This document shows positions 53,618 through 61,618 of a stretch of DNA of 64,000 bases, one piece after another; positions within the stretch are counted from its first letter, which is position 1, and every line of letters starts with the position of its first letter. The DNA is taken from contig NZ_CANNCF010000001.1 of the NCBI RefSeq assembly GCF_947503045.1, forward strand, positions 930,001-994,000, given 5' to 3'. This DNA is from an uncultured Tateyamaria sp. (GTDB taxonomy: Bacteria > Pseudomonadota > Alphaproteobacteria > Rhodobacterales > Rhodobacteraceae). Made by a program: the position numbers and the translations under genes. Below the pieces are notes generated by a model. It saw only the letters and a list, made by a program, of their open reading frames with translations. It was not told the origin of the DNA and did no database searches.

Positions 53618-55545
53618 AACGCACACTTGGCGTCTGTTACTACCCCGAACACTGGCCCGAGGCGCAATGGGCCGAGGATGCCGCCCGCATGGCTGCCCTT
53701 GGCCTCACATGGGTGCGCATCGGTGAATTCGCGTGGAAACGGATGGAGCCGGTCGAGGGAGAATATGACTTTGACTGGTTGGACCGGGCGATCGAGACTT
53801 TGGGCGCGGCAGGCCTCACGGTTGTTCTGGGCACACCCACCGCCACGCCACCGGCCTGGGTTGTGGCCAAGCACCCTGACATGTTGCCCGTCGATGCAGA
53901 GGGGCGCGTGCGCGGCTATGGCTCGCGCCGCCACTACTGCTTTTCCCACGCCGGGTATCTGTCCGAATGCTGCCGGATCGTCACCCGCATGGCCGAGCGC
54001 TACGGCGCAAACCCGGATGTGGGCGCGTGGCAGACCGACAATGAATATAGCTGCCACGACACCACTCTCAGCTATTCAGACTGCGCCACCCGTGCCTTTC
54101 GCGACTGGCTGCGCACACAGTTTCCCGCGCCGGAATCCTATCGCGGCAATGACGGCGATATCGATGCGCTGAATGCGGCATGGGGCAACGTCTTCTGGTC
54201 GATGGACTATGATGATTTCGACCAGATCGGCCTGCCCAACCTCACCGTGACCGAAGTGAACCCGGCCCATGCTCACGCCTTCCGCCGGTTTTCTTCCGAT
54301 CAGGTGGTGGCCTTCAACCGCGCGCAGGTCGACATCATTCGCGCGCATTCCGAGGCGCCGATTGCCCACAACTACATGGGGCGGATCACGGATTTCGATC
54401 ACTTCAAGGTCGGCGCCGATCTCGATATCGCGTCCTGGGACAGCTACCCACTGGGCTTTCTCGAGGACCGCTCGGGCGGGTCGGATGCGCACAAGCGTGC
54501 CTACGCGCAGCAGGGCGACCCGGATTTTCAGGCCTTCCACCATGACCTCTACCGCGCTGTCGGCAAGGACGGGCGTTGGTGGGTGATGGAACAACAACCC
54601 GGCCCGGTGAACTGGGCGCCCTACAACCCCGCCCCCTTGCCGGGCATGGTGCGCCTCTGGACTTGGGAGGCCTTTGCCCATGGCGCCGAGGCGGTCTGTT
54701 ATTTCCGCTGGCGTCAGGCACCGTTCGCGCAGGAACAGATGCATGCGGGTCTTTTGCGCCCGGACTCAGCCGAGGCGGAGGCCTTTGGCGAGGCCGCGCT
54801 CGTGATGGCGGAGCTGGCCGACGCCCCGGACGTCGCCCCTGCGCAGGCCCCGGTCGCCATCATATTCGACTATGGTGCAGATGCGATGTGGGCGGTGCAG
54901 CCGCACGGGGCAGGCCTCAGCTATTTCGGGTTGGTCTTTGACTGGTATCGTGCGTGCCGCAAGTTAGGTCTGTCCGTGGATATTCTGCCTCCAACGGCGC
55001 GCGACTTTGACGGCTATGCACTGGTGCTGGTGCCCGGGATGATGCATATGCCCGACGATTTGAAGGGCGCCCTAGATGCGGCGGAAGGTCAGGTTGTGCT
55101 GGGCCCCCGCAGCGGCGCACGCGACACGCATTTCTCGATCCCCACGCCGCTGCCTCCGGCATGGCCCGGCAGTGACTTGACGGTCGCGCGGGTACAGTCC
55201 ATGCGGCCCGACATGCCGGTGCCGGTCGACGGCGGCGGGCAGGTGGTCGGTTATCTCGAACAGGTCGAGGGCGGCAGCGAGGTTTTGCTGCGCACAGAGG
55301 ACGGCGCACCCGTCGCGCTGCGCTGTTCGGACCATGTGAGCTATGTCGCGGGCTGGCTGGACGATGCCGCCCATATGCGCGTGCTGCGCAGCGTCGCGCC
55401 TGATCTGGAGGTACATGAGATGCCGGACTCTGTACGTCGCCGGGAAACCGGGGGTGAAGTGTTCTGGTTCAACTACGGTGCGCAAGATGCTGAAGTGGAA
55501 GGTAAAGTTCTGCCAGTTGCCGGAGTTCTGCGCCGCCCACGCTAG
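53614..55545 (+). CDS. Beta-galactosidase, GH42
   Basis: 643 residues, no signal peptide. Acid/base Glu144 is in AWQTDNEYSCHD and the nucleophile Glu326 in WWVMEQQPGPVNW. The N-terminal GVCYYPEHWPEAQWAEDA is the GH42 signature. The trimerisation and C-terminal beta domains follow. It overlaps the lactonase gene by ATGA and is the last gene of the galactoside operon. Together with the GH36 enzyme it lets the cell use both alpha- and beta-linked galactosides. Confidence 0.95.
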   Translation: MKRTLGVCYYPEHWPEAQWAEDAARMAALGLTWVRIGEFAWKRMEPVEGEYDFDWLDRAIETLGAAGLTVVLGTPTATPPAWVVAKHPDMLPVDAEGRVRGYGSRRHYCFSHAGYLSECCRIVTRMAERYGANPDVGAWQTDNEYSCHDTTLSYSDCATRAFRDWLRTQFPAPESYRGNDGDIDALNAAWGNVFWSMDYDDFDQIGLPNLTVTEVNPAHAHAFRRFSSDQVVAFNRAQVDIIRAHSEAPIAHNYMGRITDFDHFKVGADLDIASWDSYPLGFLEDRSGGSDAHKRAYAQQGDPDFQAFHHDLYRAVGKDGRWWVMEQQPGPVNWAPYNPAPLPGMVRLWTWEAFAHGAEAVCYFRWRQAPFAQEQMHAGLLRPDSAEAEAFGEAALVMAELADAPDVAPAQAPVAIIFDYGADAMWAVQPHGAGLSYFGLVFDWYRACRKLGLSVDILPPTARDFDGYALVLVPGMMHMPDDLKGALDAAEGQVVLGPRSGARDTHFSIPTPLPPAWPGSDLTVARVQSMRPDMPVPVDGGGQVVGYLEQVEGGSEVLLRTEDGAPVALRCSDHVSYVAGWLDDAAHMRVLRSVAPDLEVHEMPDSVRRRETGGEVFWFNYGAQDAEVEGKVLPVAGVLRRPR

Positions 55546-55556
55546 CTTTTTGCGCG

Positions 55557-55587
55557 CTGTCATGGAATTGTCATGCAGGACTGTCAT
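55557..55587 (+). promoter_or_regulatory. Pho-box-like direct repeats before gapdh-arsJ
   Basis: CTGTCAT (55557), TTGTCAT (55568) and CTGTCAT (55581). The first two are separated by 4 nt, exactly the layout of a PhoB box (two 7-mers at 11 bp); the third follows at 13 bp. The array lies in the 75-nt gap after the beta-galactosidase gene, 34-64 nt before the GAPDH start. It suggests induction by phosphate starvation. Confidence 0.72.
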
Positions 55588-55620
55588 AGCCCGCAGAGTG
55601 CTTCACACGAAAGACGCCCC

Positions 55621-56613
55621 ATGACCACATATGCCCTGAACGGCCTTGGCCGCATCGGAAAGCTGGCGCTGCGCCCTCTGCTTGAGGGCGGCTGCGACAT
55701 CGCCTTTGTCAACGATGCGGTGGGTGATCCGGCGATGCACGCCCACCTGCTCGAATTCGACACCGTGCATGGGCGCTGGCCTGCAGAGTTCGCCGCCGAT
55801 GCCGACAGTATCACCATCGACGGCACCCGCATCCCCGCCCATGGCATGCGCCGGATCGAGGAATTGCCGCTGGATAGCGTTGATGTCGTCATCGACTGCA
55901 CTGGCGTGTTCAAGACCGAAGCCGCGCTCGCGCCCTACTTTGCCGCCGGGGTGAAAAAGGTTGTCGTCTCCGCCCCGGTCAAGGACGGTGACACAGCCAA
56001 TATCGTGTTCGGGGTCAACAATGCGGCCTATACCGGGCAGCCGATTGTCACGGCAGCATCATGTACAACCAATTGCTTAGCACCCGTTGTTAAAGTGATT
56101 CACGAAGGGTTGGGGATCAAGCACGTTTCGATCACGACGATCCATGACGTGACCAACACGCAGACCATTGTGGACCGTCCGGCCAAGGATTGGCGGCGCG
56201 CGCGGTCGGCGCTCAACTCGATGATCCCGACCACCACGGGCTCGGCCACGGCCATCACGCTGATCTATCCAGAACTGACCGGCAAGCTGAACGGCCACGC
56301 GGTGCGCATCCCGCTGCTCAACGCTTCGCTCACCGACTGCGTGTTCGAGGTGGAGAGGGCCACAACCGTCGAAGAGGTCAACGCCCTGTTCGAGGCGGCG
56401 GCAGCGGGTCCGTTATATGGGATTCTCGGCTATGAAACCCGCCCGCTGGTGTCTTCGGACTACACCAACGATCCCCGTTCCAGTATTGTGGATGCGCTTT
56501 CCACTATGGTGGTGAACGGCACGCAGGTGAAGATTTACGCCTGGTATGACAACGAATGGGGTTACGCCCATCGGCTGGTCGATGTCGCGCAAATGGTGGG
56601 CGCATCCCTGTGA
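55621..56613 (+). CDS. Glyceraldehyde-3-phosphate dehydrogenase, ArsJ-associated type
   Basis: 330 residues from the ATG at 55621. The Rossmann motif [12 protein letters not shown], catalytic Cys148 in [11 protein letters not shown] and the His in [11 protein letters not shown] are intact, as is the C-terminal [14 protein letters not shown]. The form [17 protein letters not shown] is typical of the GAPDH group paired with ArsJ, which makes 1-arseno-3-phosphoglycerate from glyceraldehyde-3-phosphate and arsenate. Its stop overlaps the GTG start of arsJ. Note that the aldolase of the preceding operon also yields glyceraldehyde-3-phosphate. Confidence 0.92.
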   Translation: MTTYALNGLGRIGKLALRPLLEGGCDIAFVNDAVGDPAMHAHLLEFDTVHGRWPAEFAADADSITIDGTRIPAHGMRRIEELPLDSVDVVIDCTGVFKTEAALAPYFAAGVKKVVVSAPVKDGDTANIVFGVNNAAYTGQPIVTAASCTTNCLAPVVKVIHEGLGIKHVSITTIHDVTNTQTIVDRPAKDWRRARSALNSMIPTTTGSATAITLIYPELTGKLNGHAVRIPLLNASLTDCVFEVERATTVEEVNALFEAAAAGPLYGILGYETRPLVSSDYTNDPRSSIVDALSTMVVNGTQVKIYAWYDNEWGYAHRLVDVAQMVGASL

Positions 56614-57872
56614 GCAGGCCTGCGGGCTTTGCGGCCTATGTGGCGGTGACGGCGGCCTATTGGGCCTTCATGCTGACGGACGGGGCGTTGCGGATGCTGG
56701 TGCTGTTGCATTTCAACAGCCTTGGCTTTTCGCCCGTGCAACTGGCCTATCTTTTTGTCCTTTATGAGATCGCGGGCGTGATCACGAATCTGTCCGCCGG
56801 ATGGATCGCGGCGCGGTTCGGGCTGACCTCGACGCTTTATGTCGGTCTTGGCCTTCAGGTGGTGGCACTGATCGCGCTCGCACAGCTTGATCCGGGCTGG
56901 AGCGTTGCCGCCTCGGTCGTGTTCGTGATGTGCGTGCAGGGGATGTCGGGTGTGGCCAAGGATCTGGCCAAGATGTCCTCCAAATCCGCGGTCAAACTGC
57001 TCGCGCCCGAGGGCGATGGGTTGTTTCGCTGGGTCGCGCTGCTGACGGGATCCAAGAACGCGGTGAAGGGCTTGGGCTTTCTTCTTGGGGCAGGGGCGCT
57101 GGCATTGTTCGGTTTCGTTCCATCCGTTCTGGGTATGGCCGTGATGCTGGGCGTCATCCTGTTGGTTGTGGGCATGCGCATGCCGCCGGGCCTGCCGGTC
57201 GGTCGCAAGGGCGCAAAGTTCAGAGAGGTCATTTCGAAAAACGCGCGCATCAACTGGCTGAGCCTCGCCCGTGTCTTTCTGTTCGGGGCGCGGGATGTGT
57301 GGTTTGTGGTCGGAATCCCGATCTATTTCTATGCGGTGCTCAGCGACGGGACACCGGACGGCCAGCGCGCCGCCTTTTTTATGATCGGCACCTTCATGGC
57401 ACTTTGGGTGATCCTGTACGGGGCCGTTCAGGCGCGCGCGCCCGCCATCCTGCGCAGTGCGGGGCGGTCGGAGGCCGACCTTGCAGCCGCCGCCCGGTTC
57501 TGGGTCGCCACGCTGTTCTTCGTTCCTGCTACGCTTGCCATCGCCGCATTTCTGGCAGGTGCGCCGACCCTGTGGCTGACCGGGGCGGTGGTCATTGGAT
57601 TGCTCATCTTTGGCGTGTTGTTTGCGCTTAACTCGTCCCTGCATTCCTACCTCATCCTCGCCTTTACCAGCGCAGGCCGTGTGACGATGGATGTGGGGTT
57701 TTACTATATGGCCAACGCCGCGGGGCGTTTGATCGGCACGGTTCTTTCGGGCCTGACATATCAGATCGGTGGCCTGCCGCTGTGTCTGGGCACTGCCGCC
57801 CTCATGATTGCCCTCAGTTGGCTGTCGATCGGGCGGATCAGCCGCGAAAACGCGCCATCCAACCCAGCGTAG
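56610..57872 (+). CDS. arsJ: Organoarsenical efflux MFS transporter ArsJ
   Basis: 420 residues from a GTG that overlaps the GAPDH stop. A 12-helix MFS protein; [25 protein letters not shown] and [16 protein letters not shown] early, and [21 protein letters not shown] later, match the ArsJ family. ArsJ exports 1-arseno-3-phosphoglycerate, giving arsenate resistance together with the adjacent GAPDH. Its last 35 bases overlap the convergent isomerase gene. Confidence 0.9.
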   Translation: MSRPAGFAAYVAVTAAYWAFMLTDGALRMLVLLHFNSLGFSPVQLAYLFVLYEIAGVITNLSAGWIAARFGLTSTLYVGLGLQVVALIALAQLDPGWSVAASVVFVMCVQGMSGVAKDLAKMSSKSAVKLLAPEGDGLFRWVALLTGSKNAVKGLGFLLGAGALALFGFVPSVLGMAVMLGVILLVVGMRMPPGLPVGRKGAKFREVISKNARINWLSLARVFLFGARDVWFVVGIPIYFYAVLSDGTPDGQRAAFFMIGTFMALWVILYGAVQARAPAILRSAGRSEADLAAAARFWVATLFFVPATLAIAAFLAGAPTLWLTGAVVIGLLIFGVLFALNSSLHSYLILAFTSAGRVTMDVGFYYMANAAGRLIGTVLSGLTYQIGGLPLCLGTAALMIALSWLSIGRISRENAPSNPA

Positions 57873-58587
57873 CGTCCGTATCGCCGCCCGGTTTATACTC
57901 CGCCCCCAATGGGGCGGGCCAGTCGGCGAGGGCGGCAAAGATATGGGCATAATCCAGCTCGCCATGATCCGGCGCGCCCCGGTCGGGGACAGATGCAAAC
58001 TGGATATGGCCGATGATGTCGCGCAAGGCACCAAGGCGCGTGGTCACGTCACCTTCGTTCCGGCCCACATGGTAACAGTCGAACATCAGCTTGAGATTGG
58101 GTGCGGCGACCTCGTCAATGATGGCGCGGGCCTGATCCGTGGTGGACAGGAAGTAGCCCGGCGCGTCATGGCGGTTCAGCGGTTCGATCAGGATCATCTT
58201 GTCCGTTGCCGCGCACGCAAAGCGCAAGTTGTCCACAAAGGTTACGTGCGCTGCATCCCTGTGGCCAAAGCCGCACATCACGTGGATCGCACCTGCATTC
58301 ACGACACTCGCATATGCAATGGATTCTTCGATTGCCGCGCGCGCCTCGTCTTCCCGCCCCGGCAGTGCGGCAAGGCCGTTTTCGCCCCCCGCCACATCGC
58401 CGCGCCGCGTGTTGAGGCCCAGCATCGGCAGGCCGGTGGTGTCCAAAGTGGCCCGAACGTCCTCGGCGGGCGTGTCATAGGGCCAATGGCACTCAACCGC
58501 GTCGAACCCGGCGGCCTTGGCGGCGCGGATGGCGTCGGGCAACGGTCGGTCCGCCCACAGGAACCCGAGATTTGCCGAGAACCTCAT
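57838..58587 (-). CDS. Hydroxypyruvate isomerase / 2-oxo-tetronate isomerase family protein
   Basis: 249 residues, a TIM-barrel sugar-phosphate isomerase-type enzyme. MRFSANLGFLWADRPLPDAI, then FDAVECHWPYDTPAEDV and IHVMCGFG are typical of Hyi/OtnI; metal-site Glu in ILIEPLNRHDAPGYF and Asp/His in LMFDCYHVGRNEGD are visible. Its ATG overlaps the end of the dehydrogenase gene (ATGA). OtnI with LtnD works in tetronate catabolism, but the kinase and aldolase of that pathway are not here. Confidence 0.9.
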   Translation of the reverse strand: MRFSANLGFLWADRPLPDAIRAAKAAGFDAVECHWPYDTPAEDVRATLDTTGLPMLGLNTRRGDVAGGENGLAALPGREDEARAAIEESIAYASVVNAGAIHVMCGFGHRDAAHVTFVDNLRFACAATDKMILIEPLNRHDAPGYFLSTTDQARAIIDEVAAPNLKLMFDCYHVGRNEGDVTTRLGALRDIIGHIQFASVPDRGAPDHGELDYAHIFAALADWPAPLGAEYKPGGDTDATLGWMARFRG

Positions 58588-59489
58588 GGCTTTTCCCCCG
58601 GCAGGGTCAGCCCGGCGTTGCGGGCATAGACCTTGGCCACCGCCGCGTCATCCTCGCCCCCCATCCCCATGCCCGCGGCGGCGATGAACTGTTGTAGAGC
58701 GGCTGCCGTGATCGGGGCGGAGAAGCTGGCGGATTTGGCCACGTCCAACACGATGCCCAGATCCTTGGGCCAGATATTGACGGAAGAGTGCGGCGTGTAG
58801 TCGCCCGCCACGATGTGGGGCGCGCGGTTTTCCAGCATCCAGCTGGTGCCCGCGCATTTGCTGATCACTTCGACGAATTGCGCGGGCTCCACCCCTTGGG
58901 TCATGCCGAAGGTCAGCGCCTCGGCCATGGTCGCGATATGCACGCCTGCGAGCAGCTGGTTGACCGCCTTCATGGCCGATCCGGGGCCTGCCTGATCGCC
59001 CAATTCGAACACGGTTGTGGCTGTCGCATCAAGCACGGGGCGGGCAGCGGCAAAGGCCTCCGGCGTGCCCGAGGCCATCACTGACAACGCGCCTTGCGCG
59101 GCCTTGAGCGACCCGCCCGAGATCGGCGCATCAAGGTAATGGACGCCGAAATCGGTGCACATTGCCTCCATCCGGCGGGCAAAGTCGGGCGGTACGGTGG
59201 CGCAGGCCATGACGACCGCGCCCTTGCGCATCAGCGGCGCGACGCCATTGGGCCCAAACAGCACGGTTTTGGTCTGCTCAGCGTTCAAAACGACCACGAT
59301 GACTGCATCAAGGGTCGCGGCCACGTCCGCGATCGCGCCGGGCGCACCACCTGCGGCGGCAAAGCGGGCCGTCTGTTCGGGAGAGACATCAAAGCCATAG
59401 GTTTCGTGCCCCGCCGCGAGGCAGGATTGCGCAATCCCGTAGCCCATGGAGCCAAGCCCGATGACAGCGGTGCGGTGTGAAGTGGTCAT
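58584..59489 (-). CDS. 3-hydroxyisobutyrate dehydrogenase-family oxidoreductase (L-threonate dehydrogenase-like)
   Basis: 301 residues from the ATG at 59489. A beta-hydroxyacid dehydrogenase: N-terminal GLGSMGYGIAQSCLAAGHET, the substrate-binding DAPISGGSLKAAQGALSVMA, and the catalytic Lys in GPGSAMKAVNQLLAGVHIA. The neighbouring Hyi/OtnI gene points to LtnD-like action on threonate or a related C4 acid. It is divergent from the formylglycine enzyme gene. Confidence 0.9.
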   Translation of the reverse strand: MTTSHRTAVIGLGSMGYGIAQSCLAAGHETYGFDVSPEQTARFAAAGGAPGAIADVAATLDAVIVVVLNAEQTKTVLFGPNGVAPLMRKGAVVMACATVPPDFARRMEAMCTDFGVHYLDAPISGGSLKAAQGALSVMASGTPEAFAAARPVLDATATTVFELGDQAGPGSAMKAVNQLLAGVHIATMAEALTFGMTQGVEPAQFVEVISKCAGTSWMLENRAPHIVAGDYTPHSSVNIWPKDLGIVLDVAKSASFSAPITAAALQQFIAAAGMGMGGEDDAAVAKVYARNAGLTLPGEKP

Positions 59490-59658
59490 GGAGGTCTCCA
59501 AATTTTGTGGCGCGTTGGGGCAGTGTTCGGCAATCCGCGCGGCAAGCGCAAGGGGCAGGGGGCGGCGGCGCGGATCGGCGCGCTGTGCGGTCTTGCAATC
59601 CGGGCCCTGCGCGGGTCACGTTGTGCGGGCAGATCAGGCAGGCACGGCACAGGATTTC

Positions 59659-60615
59659 ATGACTGAGGCAAGCGAGACACCGTCCGCAACATCTGGCAAA
59701 GGCTGTTGTCTGCCCGCGCGGGCGCGCGATGCGGCGCTTTCGCCTTTTGCAACCACACTCCGATCTGCGCCGCCCGCTGATACCGTGGACATCCCCGGCG
59801 GCACCGCCTTGGTCGGGACCAACACACCCGTCCTTGTGGCGGATGGCGAAGGCCCTTTGCAGCGAAAGAAGATCAAACCGTTCCGGATGGATGCAACCAC
59901 CGTGACAAACGCACGGTTCCAGGCCTTTGTGGATGACACCGGCTATGTCACCGAGGCCGAGCGGATCGGCGATTCCTTTGTTTTCATGAACTTCTTGCCC
60001 GATGATGCCCCGCCCACCCGGGCCGTGGCCGAAGCCCCTTGGTGGCGCGTGGTCGATGGCACCCACTGGCGTTGCCCGCACGGGCCGGGATCAGAGGCCG
60101 CGGTGCTGGCCGATCATCCGGTCACCCACATCACCTGGAATGACGCGCGCGCCTTTGGCGAATGGGCCGGGGGGCGCCTGCCGACCGAAGTTGAATGGGA
60201 GCACGCCGCGCGCGGCGGCCTTGGCGACGTGCCTTACCCATGGGGGGACGCCGCACCCGATGATACAGGCCACTTCCCCTGCAATATCTGGCAAGGCCAG
60301 TTCCCGCAGGCCGACCTTGGCCTGGATGGCCATATCGGCACCGCACCGGCCCGATCTTTTGAGCCCAACGGTTATGGGCTGTTCAACATGGTCGGAAATG
60401 TGTGGGAATGGACGTCGCAACCGTTCAAGGTACATTCGCTGAAAAAGTCCGTTCAGGCCGCTCATGCGGGCAAGGCCGGGTTCAAGCTGAGCAAGGGCGG
60501 GTCGTTTCTATGCCACGCATCCTATTGCTTTCGCTACAGAATAGCGGCGCGCAGTGGCACGTCACCGGACAGCTCGACGTCCCATCACGGTTTTCGACTG
60601 GTCTATGCACCCTGA
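59659..60615 (+). CDS. Formylglycine-generating enzyme (sulfatase-modifying factor)
   Basis: 318 residues from the ATG at 59659 (AGGA upstream). FGE oxidises a Cys in sulfatases to formylglycine. Both catalytic copper-binding cysteines are kept: Cys285 and Cys290 in GGSFLCHASYCFRYR, followed by the conserved TSPDSSTSHHGFR. The core also has TNARFQAFVDDTGYVTEAE, WNDARAFGEWAGGRLPTEVE and FNMVGNVWEWTS. No signal peptide. No sulfatase gene lies in the window, so its client is elsewhere. Confidence 0.93.
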   Translation: MTEASETPSATSGKGCCLPARARDAALSPFATTLRSAPPADTVDIPGGTALVGTNTPVLVADGEGPLQRKKIKPFRMDATTVTNARFQAFVDDTGYVTEAERIGDSFVFMNFLPDDAPPTRAVAEAPWWRVVDGTHWRCPHGPGSEAAVLADHPVTHITWNDARAFGEWAGGRLPTEVEWEHAARGGLGDVPYPWGDAAPDDTGHFPCNIWQGQFPQADLGLDGHIGTAPARSFEPNGYGLFNMVGNVWEWTSQPFKVHSLKKSVQAAHAGKAGFKLSKGGSFLCHASYCFRYRIAARSGTSPDSSTSHHGFRLVYAP

Positions 60616-60685
60616 CGAGGGAGGATTGCGGTTAGGGTCGGGCGTAGATGGCCGCCTGCGCATCGGATTTGTCGTTGAGATTAGA

Positions 60686-60759
60686 TGGAGGCGAGTACCG
60701 GAATCGAACCGGTGTACACGGATTTGCAATCCGCTGCGTAACCACTCCGCCAACTCGCC
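60686..60759 (-). tRNA. tRNA-Cys (anticodon GCA)
   Basis: 74 nt including an encoded CCA (60686-60688). The acceptor stem pairs GGCGAGT (60753-60759, read on the minus strand) with ACTCGCC (60690-60696). The anticodon loop reads ATTGCAAAT, with GCA as anticodon, and the T-loop is GGTTCGATTCC. It stands alone between the FGE and pcm genes. Confidence 0.97.
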
Positions 60760-60913
60760 AGCCGTGGTGCGAGGGCTGCGATAGCTTATCTCATAATCGC
60801 GCGCAAGGGCGCCTGTAGATCAAAGCCTGCATTCAGTGCGCTCGCGCGTTGCCCCGGGGCGCGGGATGTGGCACATCTGGGTTCAGGATTCTGAACGAAC
60901 GAGTTTAGCAGCG

Positions 60914-61567
60914 ATGACCGACTTTTCCGCCCGCCGTACAATGATGGTCGACACCCAGGTGCGTCCGTCGGATGTGACCAAATTTCCCATCATCGACGCC
61001 ATGTTATCCGTCAAGCGCGAAGACTTTGTTCCGGCCGCCAAACGCGAGGCCGCCTATATGGGCGAGAACCTCGGCCTTGGGGGCGGGCGTGTGCTGCTTG
61101 AGCCGCGCACATTGGCCAAGATGCTGGATGCGCTGGACATTGATCAGGACGAGTTGGTGCTCGATGTGGGCGCGGCCTATGGCTATTCCTCGGCCGTCAT
61201 TGCCCATATGGCTGTCGCCGTTGTCGCCCTCGAAGAAGACGGCGACATGGCCCACGAAGCCGAAGAGGGGCTGATGTCGGCCGGTATGGACAATGTGATC
61301 GTGCACACGGGCCCCCTGAACGAGGGCGCGCCGGATCATGGCCCCTATGATGTCATCGTGGTCGAAGGCGGGGTCAGCCATCTGCCCGACGCGATCCTTG
61401 CCCAATTGAAAGACGGCGGGCGGATTGCCTGCCTGTTCATGGACGGGGCCCTGGGCGAAGTGCGCATCGGCTACAAGCTGGACGGACGCATGCATTGGCG
61501 CCGCTCGTTCAATGCAGGGGCGCCGATTCTGCCGGGCTTTGAAAAACACAACGCCTTCCAGTTCTGA
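60914..61567 (+). CDS. Protein-L-isoaspartate O-methyltransferase family protein
   Basis: 217 residues from the ATG at 60914. A PCMT-family methyltransferase with DFSARRTMMVDTQVRPSDVT at the start, the SAM motif LVLDVGAAYGYSSAVIAHMA, and GPYDVIVVEGGVSHLPDAIL. It belongs to the shorter alphaproteobacterial branch that is regularly encoded just upstream of tolC; whether it repairs isoaspartate is unproven. Confidence 0.9.
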   Translation: MTDFSARRTMMVDTQVRPSDVTKFPIIDAMLSVKREDFVPAAKREAAYMGENLGLGGGRVLLEPRTLAKMLDALDIDQDELVLDVGAAYGYSSAVIAHMAVAVVALEEDGDMAHEAEEGLMSAGMDNVIVHTGPLNEGAPDHGPYDVIVVEGGVSHLPDAILAQLKDGGRIACLFMDGALGEVRIGYKLDGRMHWRRSFNAGAPILPGFEKHNAFQF

Positions 61568-61618
61568 ACAGATCACTTCGGTGCCACGCGGCCACCCATG
61601 CAACAGGGGACAGACACC

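Noticed and set aside
56562-58034. A 490-codon minus-strand frame opposite arsJ
   Set aside because: Lys/Gln/His/Arg-rich shadow of an MFS gene with no domain signature.
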